Source of the DNA: Candidatus Curtissbacteria bacterium
Lineage (GTDB): Bacteria; Patescibacteriota; Microgenomatia; Curtissbacterales; GWA2-41-24
Length of the DNA stretch: 36,648 nucleotides
Assembly: GCA_024654445.1 (NCBI GenBank)
Contig: JANLHP010000014.1
Span: 1-36,648, forward strand
Direction: 5' to 3'
Positions 1-8,716 of the stretch are shown piece after piece (positions within the stretch are counted from its first letter, which is position 1; each line of letters starts with the position of its first letter). The notes below the pieces were generated by a model. The model was not told the DNA's origin. It made no database searches and saw only the letters and a program-made list of their open reading frames with translations. The position numbers and the translations under genes are program-made.

Positions 1-39
1 GGATCTCACCTTGAATACAAGCGTTCCAAGCTCTGTGAT

Positions 40-1926
40 TTAGAGGGATTCCAGGGAAGGGGGCTTTCTATACCTGTGGAGTCGTCTATAGAGAACAAAG
101 CCGAGTACGATAACGCCGAGTGTGGTTGTAGCGCTTATTAAAAAGCCCCTGGAGAGAAAGACGTAATAGATAGGCACGACTTGCACTTCCTTGGTGACCG
201 TGTTTCCGGCAAACATAACGCTTATTTGCCTAGTATCTCTTGTCAGAAATCCTCTTGCTATAAGATCGTAAGTTGCGTCTGATTTAGCAAATGGTGGAAG
301 TATATATATTTTAGAGTTATAGCTTGCACTTTTGGTTAAATTTGTCTCTAGTCTTACCTCTTCTCCCATTACAGATACTTGGCCAGTATTAACAATCTGT
401 GCAATCGCTCTTACTGGAACGCCTGCGATTACTTTGTCGGGCATCATAAGCCTAACTTCGGAGCTTTGAGATGGTTGTGGCAGTTCTTCGGCAAAATTTA
501 CAAACACACTCTTTTTGCCAGTGTCTGATGGTTTCTTGTGTGAACCGGCGGGATACGGCGATGTTGAGGACGCTCCTCTTTGGACGAAGGTAATATGGTT
601 AAAATCAAGCTTATTGAAGTAATCGAGTCCTCCGGATGTTGAGCCCCACGTAGGATCTACTTGAACCCAACCCTTGGTATCGTCCCAGTATTCTGGCCAT
701 GCGTGGAGTATGTCTCCGTCTGTAAGGGCGAGTGAAATTGGCCTTAGGCGCTCGTTTTGAGTGTGGGCAAACCCTTCCACTTCTCTTGCTGGGATACCGG
801 CGCTTCTTGCTATTGCGATGAATAGATCGGTAAATTCCATGCAGATTGCGTTTTGAGGATCAGTAACTGCCAGGGCTGCCCCCATCCTTTGTATGGGCTG
901 ATGGGCAAGTCTATTGTTGCTATAACTTAAATAAGTTGAGACGAATTTATAAATTTCTTCGGGTGTTTTTAGCTCTTTGGCTTTGTCTATCACAAAGGCG
1001 TTGTCTGTTTCCCAGTACTTTTGAGTTTGGGTGTATATAATTTTTTCTTCTGGGGTGAGCTGCCTGTAGATATTTCTAAAGGGTTTACTAAAAACTTCGA
1101 CTGCGCCTGTTGCTGCTACATTTAATTCTTGCTTGGGTGTTAGCCTGTATCTTGCCAAGAAATTACCGTCGTCGTCTACGACTACTGTCATTGGCTTGGG
1201 GTCGATATTTTCAAGCACGATGCGTTGGTAATTATTGTCTGGCGGCAAAGCAATTTCTTGAATTTGCGTTGTTAGGTTGTTGTTCTTAAGGTAGTAATTC
1301 AGCGTGAACGAAAAGATCTGCTTTTCCCCAAATGACATCGCGATACCAGATTTGGTCAGCTGATCTTTGTTGAATTTGAATTCTATGCCCCCTCTGCTTG
1401 TAGTTGTCTCTTTCGGGTCGGGAGCGGAAAAAGCTATGTCGCCAAACGATGCTGGAACGGTAACAGTCGCGTCGTAGGTACCGATGTCTTGAGAATCCGC
1501 GACCTTTGGAATCGAAATTTCCCAGATTTGGCCGGATTTACTGGCTAGCTCGTTCGATGTATAAGTAAGGTTCCAGGCGAGGGTTTTATCCATTCCTATT
1601 ACTCGCTGGTTAAATTTAACTGCAATTGCAGTAACGTTGTTTTCAAATTTTACTTCGGTTTCCATTGGTCCGGTGGAGTCGCTGGCTTTAACGTTCTCGA
1701 CTTTGGTTGAGCCGATTTTGAGTTCAAACCTGTCCGCGTAAACATTGACTGTTTTGTTTTTGAGAGTAATTTCCTGAGCGACGTTAGTTTTGCCGGTTTG
1801 GTCGACCGCGTACGAAACTTTATAGTCCGTTTGAAATTCACCCTCGGCGTGAACGTTGGTTGGAAGTGCAGGCAGAGTGAAAATTAGAGTGAGAAAAGAT
1901 ACGACAAGGAGGGCAAGTTTTCGCAT
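40..1926 (-). CDS. Secreted, membrane-anchored transglutaminase-like protein
   Basis: This 628-residue protein has an N-terminal signal peptide (hydrophobic core about residues 4-22, then an Ala-containing cleavage region near 27). A long beta-rich extracellular part follows, then a transglutaminase-like cysteine-protease-fold domain at about 320-430. One hydrophobic helix lies near the C-terminus (about 592-612) with a basic cytoplasmic tail, so the bulk should lie outside the membrane. The triad expected of the family is visible: Cys362 in NAICMEFTD, His408 in LHAWPEYW and Asp424 in VDPTWG. This supports a catalytically competent fold. The reaction (crosslinking, peptide hydrolysis or another acyl transfer) cannot be told from sequence. 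The ATG is 6 nt after a -10-like box and there is no Shine-Dalgarno site, so a leaderless start is likely. Family call sure, role unknown. Confidence 0.88.
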   Translation of the reverse strand: MRKLALLVVSFLTLIFTLPALPTNVHAEGEFQTDYKVSYAVDQTGKTNVAQEITLKNKTVNVYADRFELKIGSTKVENVKASDSTGPMETEVKFENNVTAIAVKFNQRVIGMDKTLAWNLTYTSNELASKSGQIWEISIPKVADSQDIGTYDATVTVPASFGDIAFSAPDPKETTTSRGGIEFKFNKDQLTKSGIAMSFGEKQIFSFTLNYYLKNNNLTTQIQEIALPPDNNYQRIVLENIDPKPMTVVVDDDGNFLARYRLTPKQELNVAATGAVEVFSKPFRNIYRQLTPEEKIIYTQTQKYWETDNAFVIDKAKELKTPEEIYKFVSTYLSYSNNRLAHQPIQRMGAALAVTDPQNAICMEFTDLFIAIARSAGIPAREVEGFAHTQNERLRPISLALTDGDILHAWPEYWDDTKGWVQVDPTWGSTSGGLDYFNKLDFNHITFVQRGASSTSPYPAGSHKKPSDTGKKSVFVNFAEELPQPSQSSEVRLMMPDKVIAGVPVRAIAQIVNTGQVSVMGEEVRLETNLTKSASYNSKIYILPPFAKSDATYDLIARGFLTRDTRQISVMFAGNTVTKEVQVVPIYYVFLSRGFLISATTTLGVIVLGFVLYRRLHRYRKPPSLESL

Positions 1927-1932
1927 AGAAAC

Positions 1933-1961
1933 AGTATCTAGTATTTTCTATTTGGTATCAA
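1933..1961 (-). promoter_or_regulatory. Promoter of the transglutaminase-like gene
   Basis: On the minus strand, TTGATA (1961-1956) is followed by a 17-nt spacer and GATACT (1938-1933), 6 nt before the ATG at 1926. The -35 matches 5/6 and the -10 matches 4/6 of the consensus. The geometry predicts an mRNA with almost no leader. Confidence 0.5.
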
Positions 1962-2029
1962 GTCGCTGGTCCTGAGCGAGGAGTGTTAGCGACGAGTCGA
2001 ATGAGTGGCGGGTTTTGGTCTTCCGGTGT

Positions 2030-2048
2030 ATCAAGGTGGCACCTTGAT
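2030..2048. repeat. Short hairpin downstream of uvrA
   Basis: ATCAAGGT and ACCTTGAT form an 8-bp perfect stem around a GGC loop, in the gap between uvrA and the transglutaminase gene. No T-run follows on either strand, so it is not a convincing intrinsic terminator. The surrounding 1970-2160 contains degenerate pieces of the CTTCGAC-AAGCTCAGGAC type of dispersed repeat (for example 2143-2158). Confidence 0.4.
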
Positions 2049-2164
2049 TGCTCTGATACAAAGTTAAGGTGAGATCCTTGAGCCCTCGAAAGGTCTCCTT
2101 CCTTAAACTTATTACTATAGTTCTTTTGCGAGAAATTGATCTTTCGACAAGCTCAAGACTGGTT

Positions 2165-5104
2165 TTATAATAGTTCCTTTGCCAAAAACTGGCCAGTGTA
2201 TGAATTTTTAACTTTGGCTATTTCTTGAGGGGTTCCAGTTGCTACTATTTGTCCCCCGCCGGCCCCACCTTCGGGTCCCAGGTCGATAATCCAATCCGTG
2301 TTTTTAATAACGTCTAGGTTGTGTTCGATGATGATTACCGTATTTCCCTGAGCGACAAGTCTTTTTAGGATAAGGAGTAATCTCTCAATGTCTGCGAAGT
2401 GAAGACCGGTTGTAGGCTCGTCCAAGATATATAGGGTTTTACCAGTTGATCGTTTGCTGAGTTCTGTTGCGAGTTTGACTCGCTGAGCTTCACCGCCGGA
2501 TAAGGTAGGTGCAGGTTGGCCCAAACGAATATACCCCAGACCGACGTCGTAGATCGTTTGCATTTTAGATGTAATAGTTGGGATGTTCTCGAAAAATTTT
2601 AACGTTTCTTCAACCGTCATGTCTAGAACTTCCGAAATGTTTTTATTTTTGTAATGAATTTCGAGCGCTTCGTCGTTGTACCTTTTACCGCCGCAAACCT
2701 CACAGTCCACGTAGACATCCGGCAAAAACTGCATTTCGATTTTAACCTGACCTTCTCCTTCGCACGCTTCACATCTTCCACCCTTGACGTTGAAGGAGAA
2801 TCTACCGGGTTTGTAGCCCCGGATTCTGGCGTCTGTGGTTTTGGCGAAAAGATCTCTTATATAAGTGAAGGCGCCAGTGTAGGTTGCGGGGTTGCTTCTT
2901 GGAGTTCTTCCGATTGGCGACTGGTCAATTAAAATTACCTTGTCGAGCTCGTCGTGCCCCATTAGTCCTTCGTGCTCCCCTGCTTTTTGACGGGATCTGT
3001 AGATTTCACCTGCCAAGGCTTTATACAAAATGTCGTGAATAAGCGTGGATTTTCCGGAACCGGAAACGCCGGTTACACAAACAAATTTTCCAAGCGGAAA
3101 CTCTACGTCTATGTTTTTGAGATTGTGTTCTTTGGCACCAATTAAGGTCAGTTTTTTAGTATTGCCGTTTGTTACTCGAGCTTTTTGAAATGGCCGAGTA
3201 TTACTTAAGATCTCGTGCCTTACTTCTTCTGGGGAAACATAAACTTCGACTTTCTTTTTCCCGGAAAGATATTTTCCGGTTAAAGATTTTGGGTCCTTCA
3301 TTATGTGGCTGGGAGTCCCTTGAGAAACGACGTGTCCGCCGTGTCCGCCCGCCGCCGGACCAAAATCGAGAATTTCGTCGGATTCGAGCATCATGTCACG
3401 GTCGTGTTCTACAACCACAACGGTGTTTTGAAGGTCTCTTAAGCGTTTTAAGGTGGTAATTAGTCGGTTGTTGTCCCTTTGATGCAAGCCGATCGAAGGT
3501 TCATCTAAAACGTAAAGTACACCCGAGAGTCCTGAACCTATTTGGCTTGCCAGGCGGATTCTTTGGGCTTCTCCGCCTGCTAGCGTATTGGCGGTTCTGC
3601 TGATTGTTAGGTATTCAAGTCCGACGTCTAAAAGGAATTGGGTTCTTAAAACGAGCTCTTTTAATATGGATTTGGCAATTGTCTTTTCGCGGTCGTTAAG
3701 CAATGTTGCAGAAGCATCCGAGACTTTCTTTAGCCAGAAGGAAAGATCAACGATAGCTTGATCTGCTATCTCGGCTATCGACTTTTCGTCAATAGTGATT
3801 GAAAGCGCTTCGGGTTTAAGCCTGGTTCCCTTACACACATCGCACGTGTCTATCCTCATGAACTTTTCGATTTCCTTTCTTACATAATCGGATTCTGTTT
3901 GAGAGTAGCGTCTTTCAAGATTTGTAATGACGCCTTCGAAAGACGTGTTCCAGGAGACGAGCTTGCCTAGTCTGTTCAAGCCTTTAACCTTGAAGTTTTT
4001 GTTTTGGTTACCGTAAAGGACGAGGTCGAGTTTTTCTTTAGGAAGTTCACCTGTTGGCTTGTCGAGTGATACTCCATTTTCGCGGCACGCTTGTTCTAAT
4101 ACTCTCCACGACCATGAGTCTGTTTGGACTATTCTTGCCCACGGAAGGATTGCGCCTTCGGCGATTGAAAGATTGGGGTTTAGAATGAGAGCTGGGTCGA
4201 CTTTTCTGATTGTCCCAAGACCGTTACAGGCAGGACAAGCACCATGGGGAGAATTGAACGAGAACGAACGAGGTTCGATTTCTGGCAAAGAGATATTATC
4301 TTGAGGACACGCAAATTTTTCAGAAAACAGGTGATCTTTCATTTGTTGTGGGTATTGGGGGATGTCGAAAGACTTATCTAGAATTTCGGAAACAATGACT
4401 GTTCCTTCTCCGAGCGCTAGAGCTTGCTCGACGGATTGGGAAAGTCTACTTTTTTCAGCAGGAATCGTAAGTCTGTCGATTACGACTTCGATTGAATGTT
4501 TGTTCGTTTTGATGAGCACAAAATCTTCGTCTATGTCTTTAATTTGTCCGTCGACCCTGACTTGTCTGTATCCCCTTTTGGCTACGTCTTTAAAAAGGTC
4601 TTTGAACTCCCCTTTCCTGTCTTTGACAATTGGAGCCAGTATAAGAACACGAGTCGCAGGACCTTTGTCTTTTACTTCCAGCTTTTGGATTTCGTCAGTT
4701 ATTTGTTGAGGAGACTGATGAGAAATTTCGCGACCACAGATTGGACAATGTGGATGACCAATTCGAGCGAATAAAAGCCTGAGGTAATCGTATATTTCTG
4801 TTACGGTGCCGACAGTTGAGCGAGGATTGTGAGAAGTCGATTTTTGGTCGATAGAGATTGCAGGCGAAAGGCCTTCAATGGAGTCGACGTCCGGTTTATC
4901 CATAACGCCAAGGAATTGTCGGGCATAGGAAGACAATGATTCGACATATCGACGCTGACCCTCGGCGTAAATTGTGTCGAAGGCGAGAGACGATTTACCC
5001 GAACCCGAAATGCCAGTAAAGACGATTAATTTATTTTTAGGGAGCTCGACATTAATATTCTTAAGATTATGTTCTCTTGCTCCTTTGATGATGATTTTAT
5101 CCAT
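2165..5104 (-). CDS. uvrA: UvrABC excinuclease subunit A
   Basis: UvrA is the damage-sensing ABC ATPase of nucleotide excision repair. It dimerises, scans DNA with UvrB and loads UvrB at lesions. The 979-residue protein has both nucleotide-binding domains: Walker [10 protein letters not shown] (about 31-39) and GVSGSGKST (about 680), signatures [13 protein letters not shown] (about 507) and [12 protein letters not shown] (about 868), and Walker [13 protein letters not shown] and [12 protein letters not shown]. Zinc-binding cysteine pairs are visible ([29 protein letters not shown]). The frame is open 8 codons further, but that extension starts inside a hairpin repeat (5123-5188). The ATG at 5104 has GAGGAG 8 nt upstream and gives the usual [14 protein letters not shown] start. 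uvrB is about 0.6 kb upstream on the same strand. Confidence 0.98.
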   Translation of the reverse strand: MDKIIIKGAREHNLKNINVELPKNKLIVFTGISGSGKSSLAFDTIYAEGQRRYVESLSSYARQFLGVMDKPDVDSIEGLSPAISIDQKSTSHNPRSTVGTVTEIYDYLRLLFARIGHPHCPICGREISHQSPQQITDEIQKLEVKDKGPATRVLILAPIVKDRKGEFKDLFKDVAKRGYRQVRVDGQIKDIDEDFVLIKTNKHSIEVVIDRLTIPAEKSRLSQSVEQALALGEGTVIVSEILDKSFDIPQYPQQMKDHLFSEKFACPQDNISLPEIEPRSFSFNSPHGACPACNGLGTIRKVDPALILNPNLSIAEGAILPWARIVQTDSWSWRVLEQACRENGVSLDKPTGELPKEKLDLVLYGNQNKNFKVKGLNRLGKLVSWNTSFEGVITNLERRYSQTESDYVRKEIEKFMRIDTCDVCKGTRLKPEALSITIDEKSIAEIADQAIVDLSFWLKKVSDASATLLNDREKTIAKSILKELVLRTQFLLDVGLEYLTISRTANTLAGGEAQRIRLASQIGSGLSGVLYVLDEPSIGLHQRDNNRLITTLKRLRDLQNTVVVVEHDRDMMLESDEILDFGPAAGGHGGHVVSQGTPSHIMKDPKSLTGKYLSGKKKVEVYVSPEEVRHEILSNTRPFQKARVTNGNTKKLTLIGAKEHNLKNIDVEFPLGKFVCVTGVSGSGKSTLIHDILYKALAGEIYRSRQKAGEHEGLMGHDELDKVILIDQSPIGRTPRSNPATYTGAFTYIRDLFAKTTDARIRGYKPGRFSFNVKGGRCEACEGEGQVKIEMQFLPDVYVDCEVCGGKRYNDEALEIHYKNKNISEVLDMTVEETLKFFENIPTITSKMQTIYDVGLGYIRLGQPAPTLSGGEAQRVKLATELSKRSTGKTLYILDEPTTGLHFADIERLLLILKRLVAQGNTVIIIEHNLDVIKNTDWIIDLGPEGGAGGGQIVATGTPQEIAKVKNSYTGQFLAKELL

Positions 5105-5122
5105 GATAAATTCTCCTCTTGC

Positions 5123-5188
5123 TGTCATTCTGGAGGGAATGAAATGACCGATAGAATCTAGATCCTATCGCTTCGCTCCAGGATGACA
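5123..5188. repeat. MITE-like hairpin repeat, copy 1
   Basis: A 66-bp element is bounded by TGTCATTCTGGAG (5123-5135) and CTCCAGGATGACA (5176-5188), inverted with one mismatch. A second nested inverted pair, CGATAG and CTATCG, lies inside. It closely resembles the element at 7750-7821, so it is a dispersed non-coding repeat and not chance symmetry. It lies directly upstream of the uvrA Shine-Dalgarno site and may be transcribed. Confidence 0.8.
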
Positions 5189-5258
5189 GCGAATTTAGGA
5201 ACTTAAAATTGTATCACCGAATGCAATAGTGGGGCAAGGGTTATGAGAGCGCTAAGCG

Positions 5259-5657
5259 TCAGGCTCTGGAGTCTGATCCGGAAGCCTGAACTGATCCCGA
5301 GGGATTACTCCATGAGGGAGAAAGACAAGTGTCCGGACCCCGAGTAGGCCTGAACTTTCTGTTTGAACTTGCATTGTATGTAAGGTCAGGTCGAATAATT
5401 GTCCTGGGGTTTTGGAGTTGTTCCAAGTTTTCTATGGTAATAATGGATGGGTTTCGAAACTTGGTATGGGTTGGTGGGGCCTCATACAGATCAGGCTGTG
5501 CGTATCTACTTGCAACTTGCCTAAACCTAATTACGGCTGTGCCGGTTGCGGCTAAGCTCAGGACAATGTAAAGGTGGTTAGATTCTCCGTTGTATGCCTC
5601 ACTGAAATAAAATAAGGCAGTAGTTATACCGACAGAAGCTGAGCCTATGCAGAACAT
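5259..5657 (-). CDS. Hypothetical small protein, possible membrane segment
   Basis: A 132-residue frame sits between uvrB and uvrA on the same strand. The N-terminal third contains hydrophobic stretches (about 3-18 and 28-42). The rest is polar, rich in Pro, Asn and Ser, with a disordered-looking C-terminus. The only in-frame start after the upstream stop is the ATG at 5657, and the preceding AAAGACGGC is a poor ribosome site. No family is recognised. The frame is longer than the competing 80-codon frame on the other strand, and position and strand fit a real gene, but it may be spurious. Confidence 0.45.
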   Translation of the reverse strand: MFCIGSASVGITTALFYFSEAYNGESNHLYIVLSLAATGTAVIRFRQVASRYAQPDLYEAPPTHTKFRNPSIITIENLEQLQNPRTIIRPDLTYNASSNRKFRPTRGPDTCLSPSWSNPSGSVQASGSDSRA

Positions 5658-5701
5658 GCCGTCTTTAAATGCAGTCGTAAGTTCTTAAAAATGTCTTTCG
5701 T

Positions 5702-7711
5702 TCATGGATTTGCGTTTTGGCTTTTGAGATTTAATATTTGATCTCGCAAAATTGCGGCTTTTTCGAAGTCGAGGATGCGGGCGGCGTCTTTCATCTCACG
5801 GTTAAGAACTCTCATGAGTTTTTGCTTGTCGTCAGGTAGCAGAGATCCTTCTTTGGCTCTGCCGATTGCTCCTTGAATCACAGAATCTGTGTAGATTTGT
5901 TTTTTCTCCTCGTATATCTTTTCGCGTTCGATTAATTTGTCGCGAATTGGCTTATCGATCGTTGTTGGTGTAATTCCGTGTTCTTCGTTGTAAGCATTTT
6001 GAATTTTTCTTCGTCTTTCGACTTCTTTCATGGCTCTTTCCATCGAGCCTGTAATATTGTCGGCATAAAGAATTACCTGTCCGCCGACATTACGTGCCGC
6101 TCTTCCCATTGTCTGGATTAAGGATGTTTCGGAGCGCAGGAATCCTTCTTTGTCTGCATCGAGTATAGCAACGAGTGATACTTCGGGCAGATCTAATCCT
6201 TCTCTCAGTAGGTTAATACCGACTAAAACGTCGTATTTGCCGAGCCGCAAGTCGTCCAAGATGTCGCTTCTGTCTAATGTCAGGACGTCCGAATGCAGAT
6301 ACTGGACCTTGACGTCTTTTTCTTCTAAATAATTAGAAAGTTCTTCGGCCATTCGTTTGGTGAGTGTGGTGACGAGTGTGCGTTCGCCTTTTTGGGCTCG
6401 TTTGTCGATTTCTGAAATCAAATCTTCGATTTGGCCCTTCGATTTTCTTATCGAAATCTCAGGGTCTATAAGACCTGTTGGCCTGATTAGTTGTTCGACG
6501 ACTTGGTTTGAAATGTCGAGTTCGTATTTAGCCGGAGTTGCAGAGGTGTACATTACCTGATTAATTTTTCTGGCGAATTCCTCGAACTTTAACGGTCGGT
6601 TGTCGAAAGCTGATGGTAAGCGGAAACCAAAGTCAACGAGCATTTGTTTTCGGGCGCGGTCGCCGTTATACATGCCATTTATTTGCGGGACAGTCATATG
6701 TGATTCGTCTAAAACTATCAAAAAGTCTTTGGGATAGTGTTCGAGGAGACTGTAGGGTGGGTCACCGGGACTTCTGCCGTCGAAGTGACGAGAATAGTTT
6801 TCTATCCCCTTGCAGTAGCCTAAAGTCATCATCATCTCGAGGTCGTAGTTTGTGCGCTGTTCTAGTCTGTGAGCTTCGAGTTCCTTACCTTGCGACCTGA
6901 GTTCTTGCAACCTTTGCTGGAGTTCTTGCTTGATAGTCTCCATTGCGGCAAATGTGTTTTCGTCGGAAGAAACGTAGTGCTTGGCCGGATAAATGACGAC
7001 AGAATCGAGTACTTCTATCGTATCTCCAGTTACAGGATGAATGATCTCGATTTTTTCCAGTTTTTCGCCTAAAAAGCTTAACCTGACGCCGTTATTTTCA
7101 TACGCGGGTAAAATTTCGACGCTTTCTCCTCTAATTCTGTAAGTTCCTCTGGCGAAATCGAGGTCGTTCCTTTCGTACTGGAGTTTTGCAAAGTTTCGCA
7201 ATAAATCTTCACGAGACCAAACCTGTTCTTTCTGGATAACCATTCTGGAGTTTTGATATTCGGCCGGAGATCCTAGGTTGTAGATTGCGGAAACGGAAGC
7301 CACAACTATCACATCTTTTCTGGTAGCAAGCGCGGTAGTCGATGCTAAGCGGAGCCTGTCGATTTCTTCGTTGACTTCGGTTTCTTTTTCTATATACGTA
7401 TCCGTAGTGGGCATGTAGGCTTCCGGCTGATAGTAGTCGTAGTAGGAAACAAAGTAATTGACGGAGTTTTTTGGAAAGAATTCGTGGAATTCCTGATAAA
7501 GCTGGGCTGCTAACGTTTTGTTGTGAGTTATGACAAGAGTTGGCTTTTGGGTTTTTTCGATAACGTTTGCGATTGTGAACGTTTTACCGGAACCTGTTAC
7601 TCCAAGCAAGGTTTGGTGCTTTAGGCCGCCTTCCATTCCTTGTACGAGTTTCTCGATAGCTTGAGGCTGATCACCCGTTGGTTTATAGGATGAAGTTAGT
7701 TGGAATTTCAT
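5702..7711 (-). CDS. uvrB: UvrABC excinuclease subunit B
   Basis: UvrB is the helicase-fold subunit that verifies damage and recruits UvrC. The 669 residues match the family length. Visible landmarks are Walker A GVTGSGKT (37-44), the DNA-clamping beta-hairpin region YYDYYQPEAYMPTTDTY (about 91-107), the DEAD-type Walker B VLDESH (about 335-340), and helicase motifs V/VI around VGINLLREGLDLPEV and QTMGRAARN. The C-terminal UVR coiled-coil motif (about 628-662, MKDAARILDFEKAAILRDQI) binds UvrA and UvrC. The ATG at 7711 lies 11 nt downstream of an extended -10 box with no Shine-Dalgarno site. lexA is divergent, which fits DNA-damage control, but no recognisable SOS box is seen. Confidence 0.98.
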   Translation of the reverse strand: MKFQLTSSYKPTGDQPQAIEKLVQGMEGGLKHQTLLGVTGSGKTFTIANVIEKTQKPTLVITHNKTLAAQLYQEFHEFFPKNSVNYFVSYYDYYQPEAYMPTTDTYIEKETEVNEEIDRLRLASTTALATRKDVIVVASVSAIYNLGSPAEYQNSRMVIQKEQVWSREDLLRNFAKLQYERNDLDFARGTYRIRGESVEILPAYENNGVRLSFLGEKLEKIEIIHPVTGDTIEVLDSVVIYPAKHYVSSDENTFAAMETIKQELQQRLQELRSQGKELEAHRLEQRTNYDLEMMMTLGYCKGIENYSRHFDGRSPGDPPYSLLEHYPKDFLIVLDESHMTVPQINGMYNGDRARKQMLVDFGFRLPSAFDNRPLKFEEFARKINQVMYTSATPAKYELDISNQVVEQLIRPTGLIDPEISIRKSKGQIEDLISEIDKRAQKGERTLVTTLTKRMAEELSNYLEEKDVKVQYLHSDVLTLDRSDILDDLRLGKYDVLVGINLLREGLDLPEVSLVAILDADKEGFLRSETSLIQTMGRAARNVGGQVILYADNITGSMERAMKEVERRRKIQNAYNEEHGITPTTIDKPIRDKLIEREKIYEEKKQIYTDSVIQGAIGRAKEGSLLPDDKQKLMRVLNREMKDAARILDFEKAAILRDQILNLKSQNANP

Positions 7712-7722
7712 CGTAAACAGTA

Positions 7723-7731
7723 ATTATATCA
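7723..7731 (-). promoter_or_regulatory. Extended -10 promoter of uvrB
   Basis: On the minus strand, TGATATAAT (7731-7723) is a TGn-TATAAT extended -10 with a perfect hexamer. The last base is 11 nt before the uvrB ATG, so the transcript should start about 5 nt before the codon. No good -35 is apparent. Confidence 0.6.
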
Positions 7732-7749
7732 TCTGAGAACTTCTCCGTC

Positions 7750-7821
7750 GTCATTCTGGAGGGAGTGAAACGACCGATGGAATCTAAACGAGGAGATCCT
7801 ATCGCTTCGCTCCAGAATGAC
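7750..7821. repeat. MITE-like hairpin repeat, copy 2
   Basis: GTCATTCTGGAG (7750-7761) and CTCCAGAATGAC (7810-7821) are perfect 12-bp inverted ends of a 72-bp element. The interior shares the GAGGGA-TGAAA-GACCGAT and GATCCTATCGCTTCG blocks with copy 1, with a few extra bases. It lies between the divergent uvrB and lexA promoters. Confidence 0.82.
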
Positions 7822-7877
7822 AGTACTTTAGGATGCCTCTGATCTTACAAGGAGAATGATTAGGAATTGTTGGCATA

Positions 7878-7906
7878 TTGACACTTCGGGTTTTCTTTGG
7901 TAAAGT
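7878..7906 (+). promoter_or_regulatory. Promoter of lexA
   Basis: TTGACA (7878-7883), a 17-nt spacer, then TAAAGT (7901-7906). The lexA ATG is 7 nt after the -10, so the transcript should start at or next to the ATG. The apparent upstream TTG start of the longer open frame is the -35 box itself, which argues against that start. Confidence 0.7.
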
Positions 7907-7913
7907 TTCGGTA

Positions 7914-8531
7914 ATGGCTACTATTTTGTATAAACGACAGCGCGAAATACTCGACTTTCTCAATAATTACATTGATGAGCATGGGCACGCACCTACCTTG
8001 GTAGAAATTGCGAAAGAGTTTAAGCTCAAATCTCTGGCGACGGTTCACGAGCATCTCGAAACGCTTCAAAAAAAGGGTTTGATCAAGAGGACTAATGGAA
8101 TTTCCCGCGGGATTGAGCTAGTCGACAAGCGGATTGGAAAGATTGTCAAAGGGATCGAACTTCCTATGGCAGGGTTTATTGCTGCCGGTTCCCCAATCGA
8201 GCCGTTTACAGACCCAAATTCTACTTTTGCCGTTTCTCAAAACTTGGTTTCTTCAAACAAGCGATCTTACGTTTTGCAGGTTAAAGGCGAGTCGATGATA
8301 GAAGACGGGATTTTAGACGGCGACTTTGTAGTGGTAGAAGAAACAAACGAAGCTCGAAATGGTGATATCGTGGTTGCGATGATTAACAACGGGGTTGTTA
8401 CACTGAAGCGATATTTCAAGGAACCAACAAGGATTAGGCTGGAACCTGCAAATTCAACGATGGCTCCAATTTATGCCAAGGATGTCACTATCCAGGGCAG
8501 AGTGGTGAGCGTAATCAGACGCTACACCTAA
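7914..8531 (+). CDS. lexA: LexA repressor / S24 autoprotease
   Basis: LexA is the SOS repressor: an N-terminal winged helix binds operators and a C-terminal Ser/Lys protease domain cleaves the linker when RecA is activated. In this 205-residue protein the DNA-binding domain is at about 6-70 (KRQREILDFLNNYIDEHG through TVHEHLETLQKKGLI). The self-cleavage bond should be Ala91-Gly92 in FIAAGSPI. Ser127 (KGESMIEDGI) and Lys165 (VVTLKRYF) form the dyad. The ATG at 7914 is chosen because the upstream TTG belongs to the promoter and homologues begin shortly before the KRQ helix. Placed divergently from uvrB, it probably regulates repair genes. No operator was identified by eye. Confidence 0.95.
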   Translation: MATILYKRQREILDFLNNYIDEHGHAPTLVEIAKEFKLKSLATVHEHLETLQKKGLIKRTNGISRGIELVDKRIGKIVKGIELPMAGFIAAGSPIEPFTDPNSTFAVSQNLVSSNKRSYVLQVKGESMIEDGILDGDFVVVEETNEARNGDIVVAMINNGVVTLKRYFKEPTRIRLEPANSTMAPIYAKDVTIQGRVVSVIRRYT

Positions 8532-8600
8532 CGTAATTTGACACCTAAAGTATAATTTATTTCGAGCAAGCGAAACCCCTCGGCTTTCAAGATGACGGAT

Positions 8601-8615
8601 GAAACTTTTAGTTTC
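8601..8615. repeat. Small hairpin in the lexA/NRAMP gap
   Basis: GAAACT and AGTTTC pair around TTT, inside a stretch (8560-8625) that looks like a decayed copy of the TGTCAT/ATGACA dispersed repeat (it contains AAGATGACGG and GCGAGGCGAG). It separates convergent lexA and the transporter gene. Confidence 0.35.
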
Positions 8616-8625
8616 GCGAGGCGAG

Positions 8626-8655
8626 AATCAAAATATCACGGCCTTCAGGCCGTGA
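8626..8655 (-). terminator. Intrinsic terminator of the NRAMP-family gene
   Basis: TCACGGCCT (8636-8644) and AGGCCGTGA (8647-8655) form a 9-bp perfect GC-rich stem with a 2-nt centre (a 4-nt loop once the innermost pair opens). Read on the minus strand it is followed by TATTTTGATT, a T-rich tail. It lies 61 nt after the stop of the transporter gene (8717). On the plus strand no T-run follows. Confidence 0.6.
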
Positions 8656-8716
8656 GTAGTCTATTCGTTAATTCTGTGCTGCACCTAAGGAGTTTTGGGC
8701 AGAAATTCTTTGGGTG

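Noticed and set aside
5105-5128. Longer uvrA start
   Set aside because: The extra codons lie in the hairpin repeat, and a good ribosome site precedes the shorter start.
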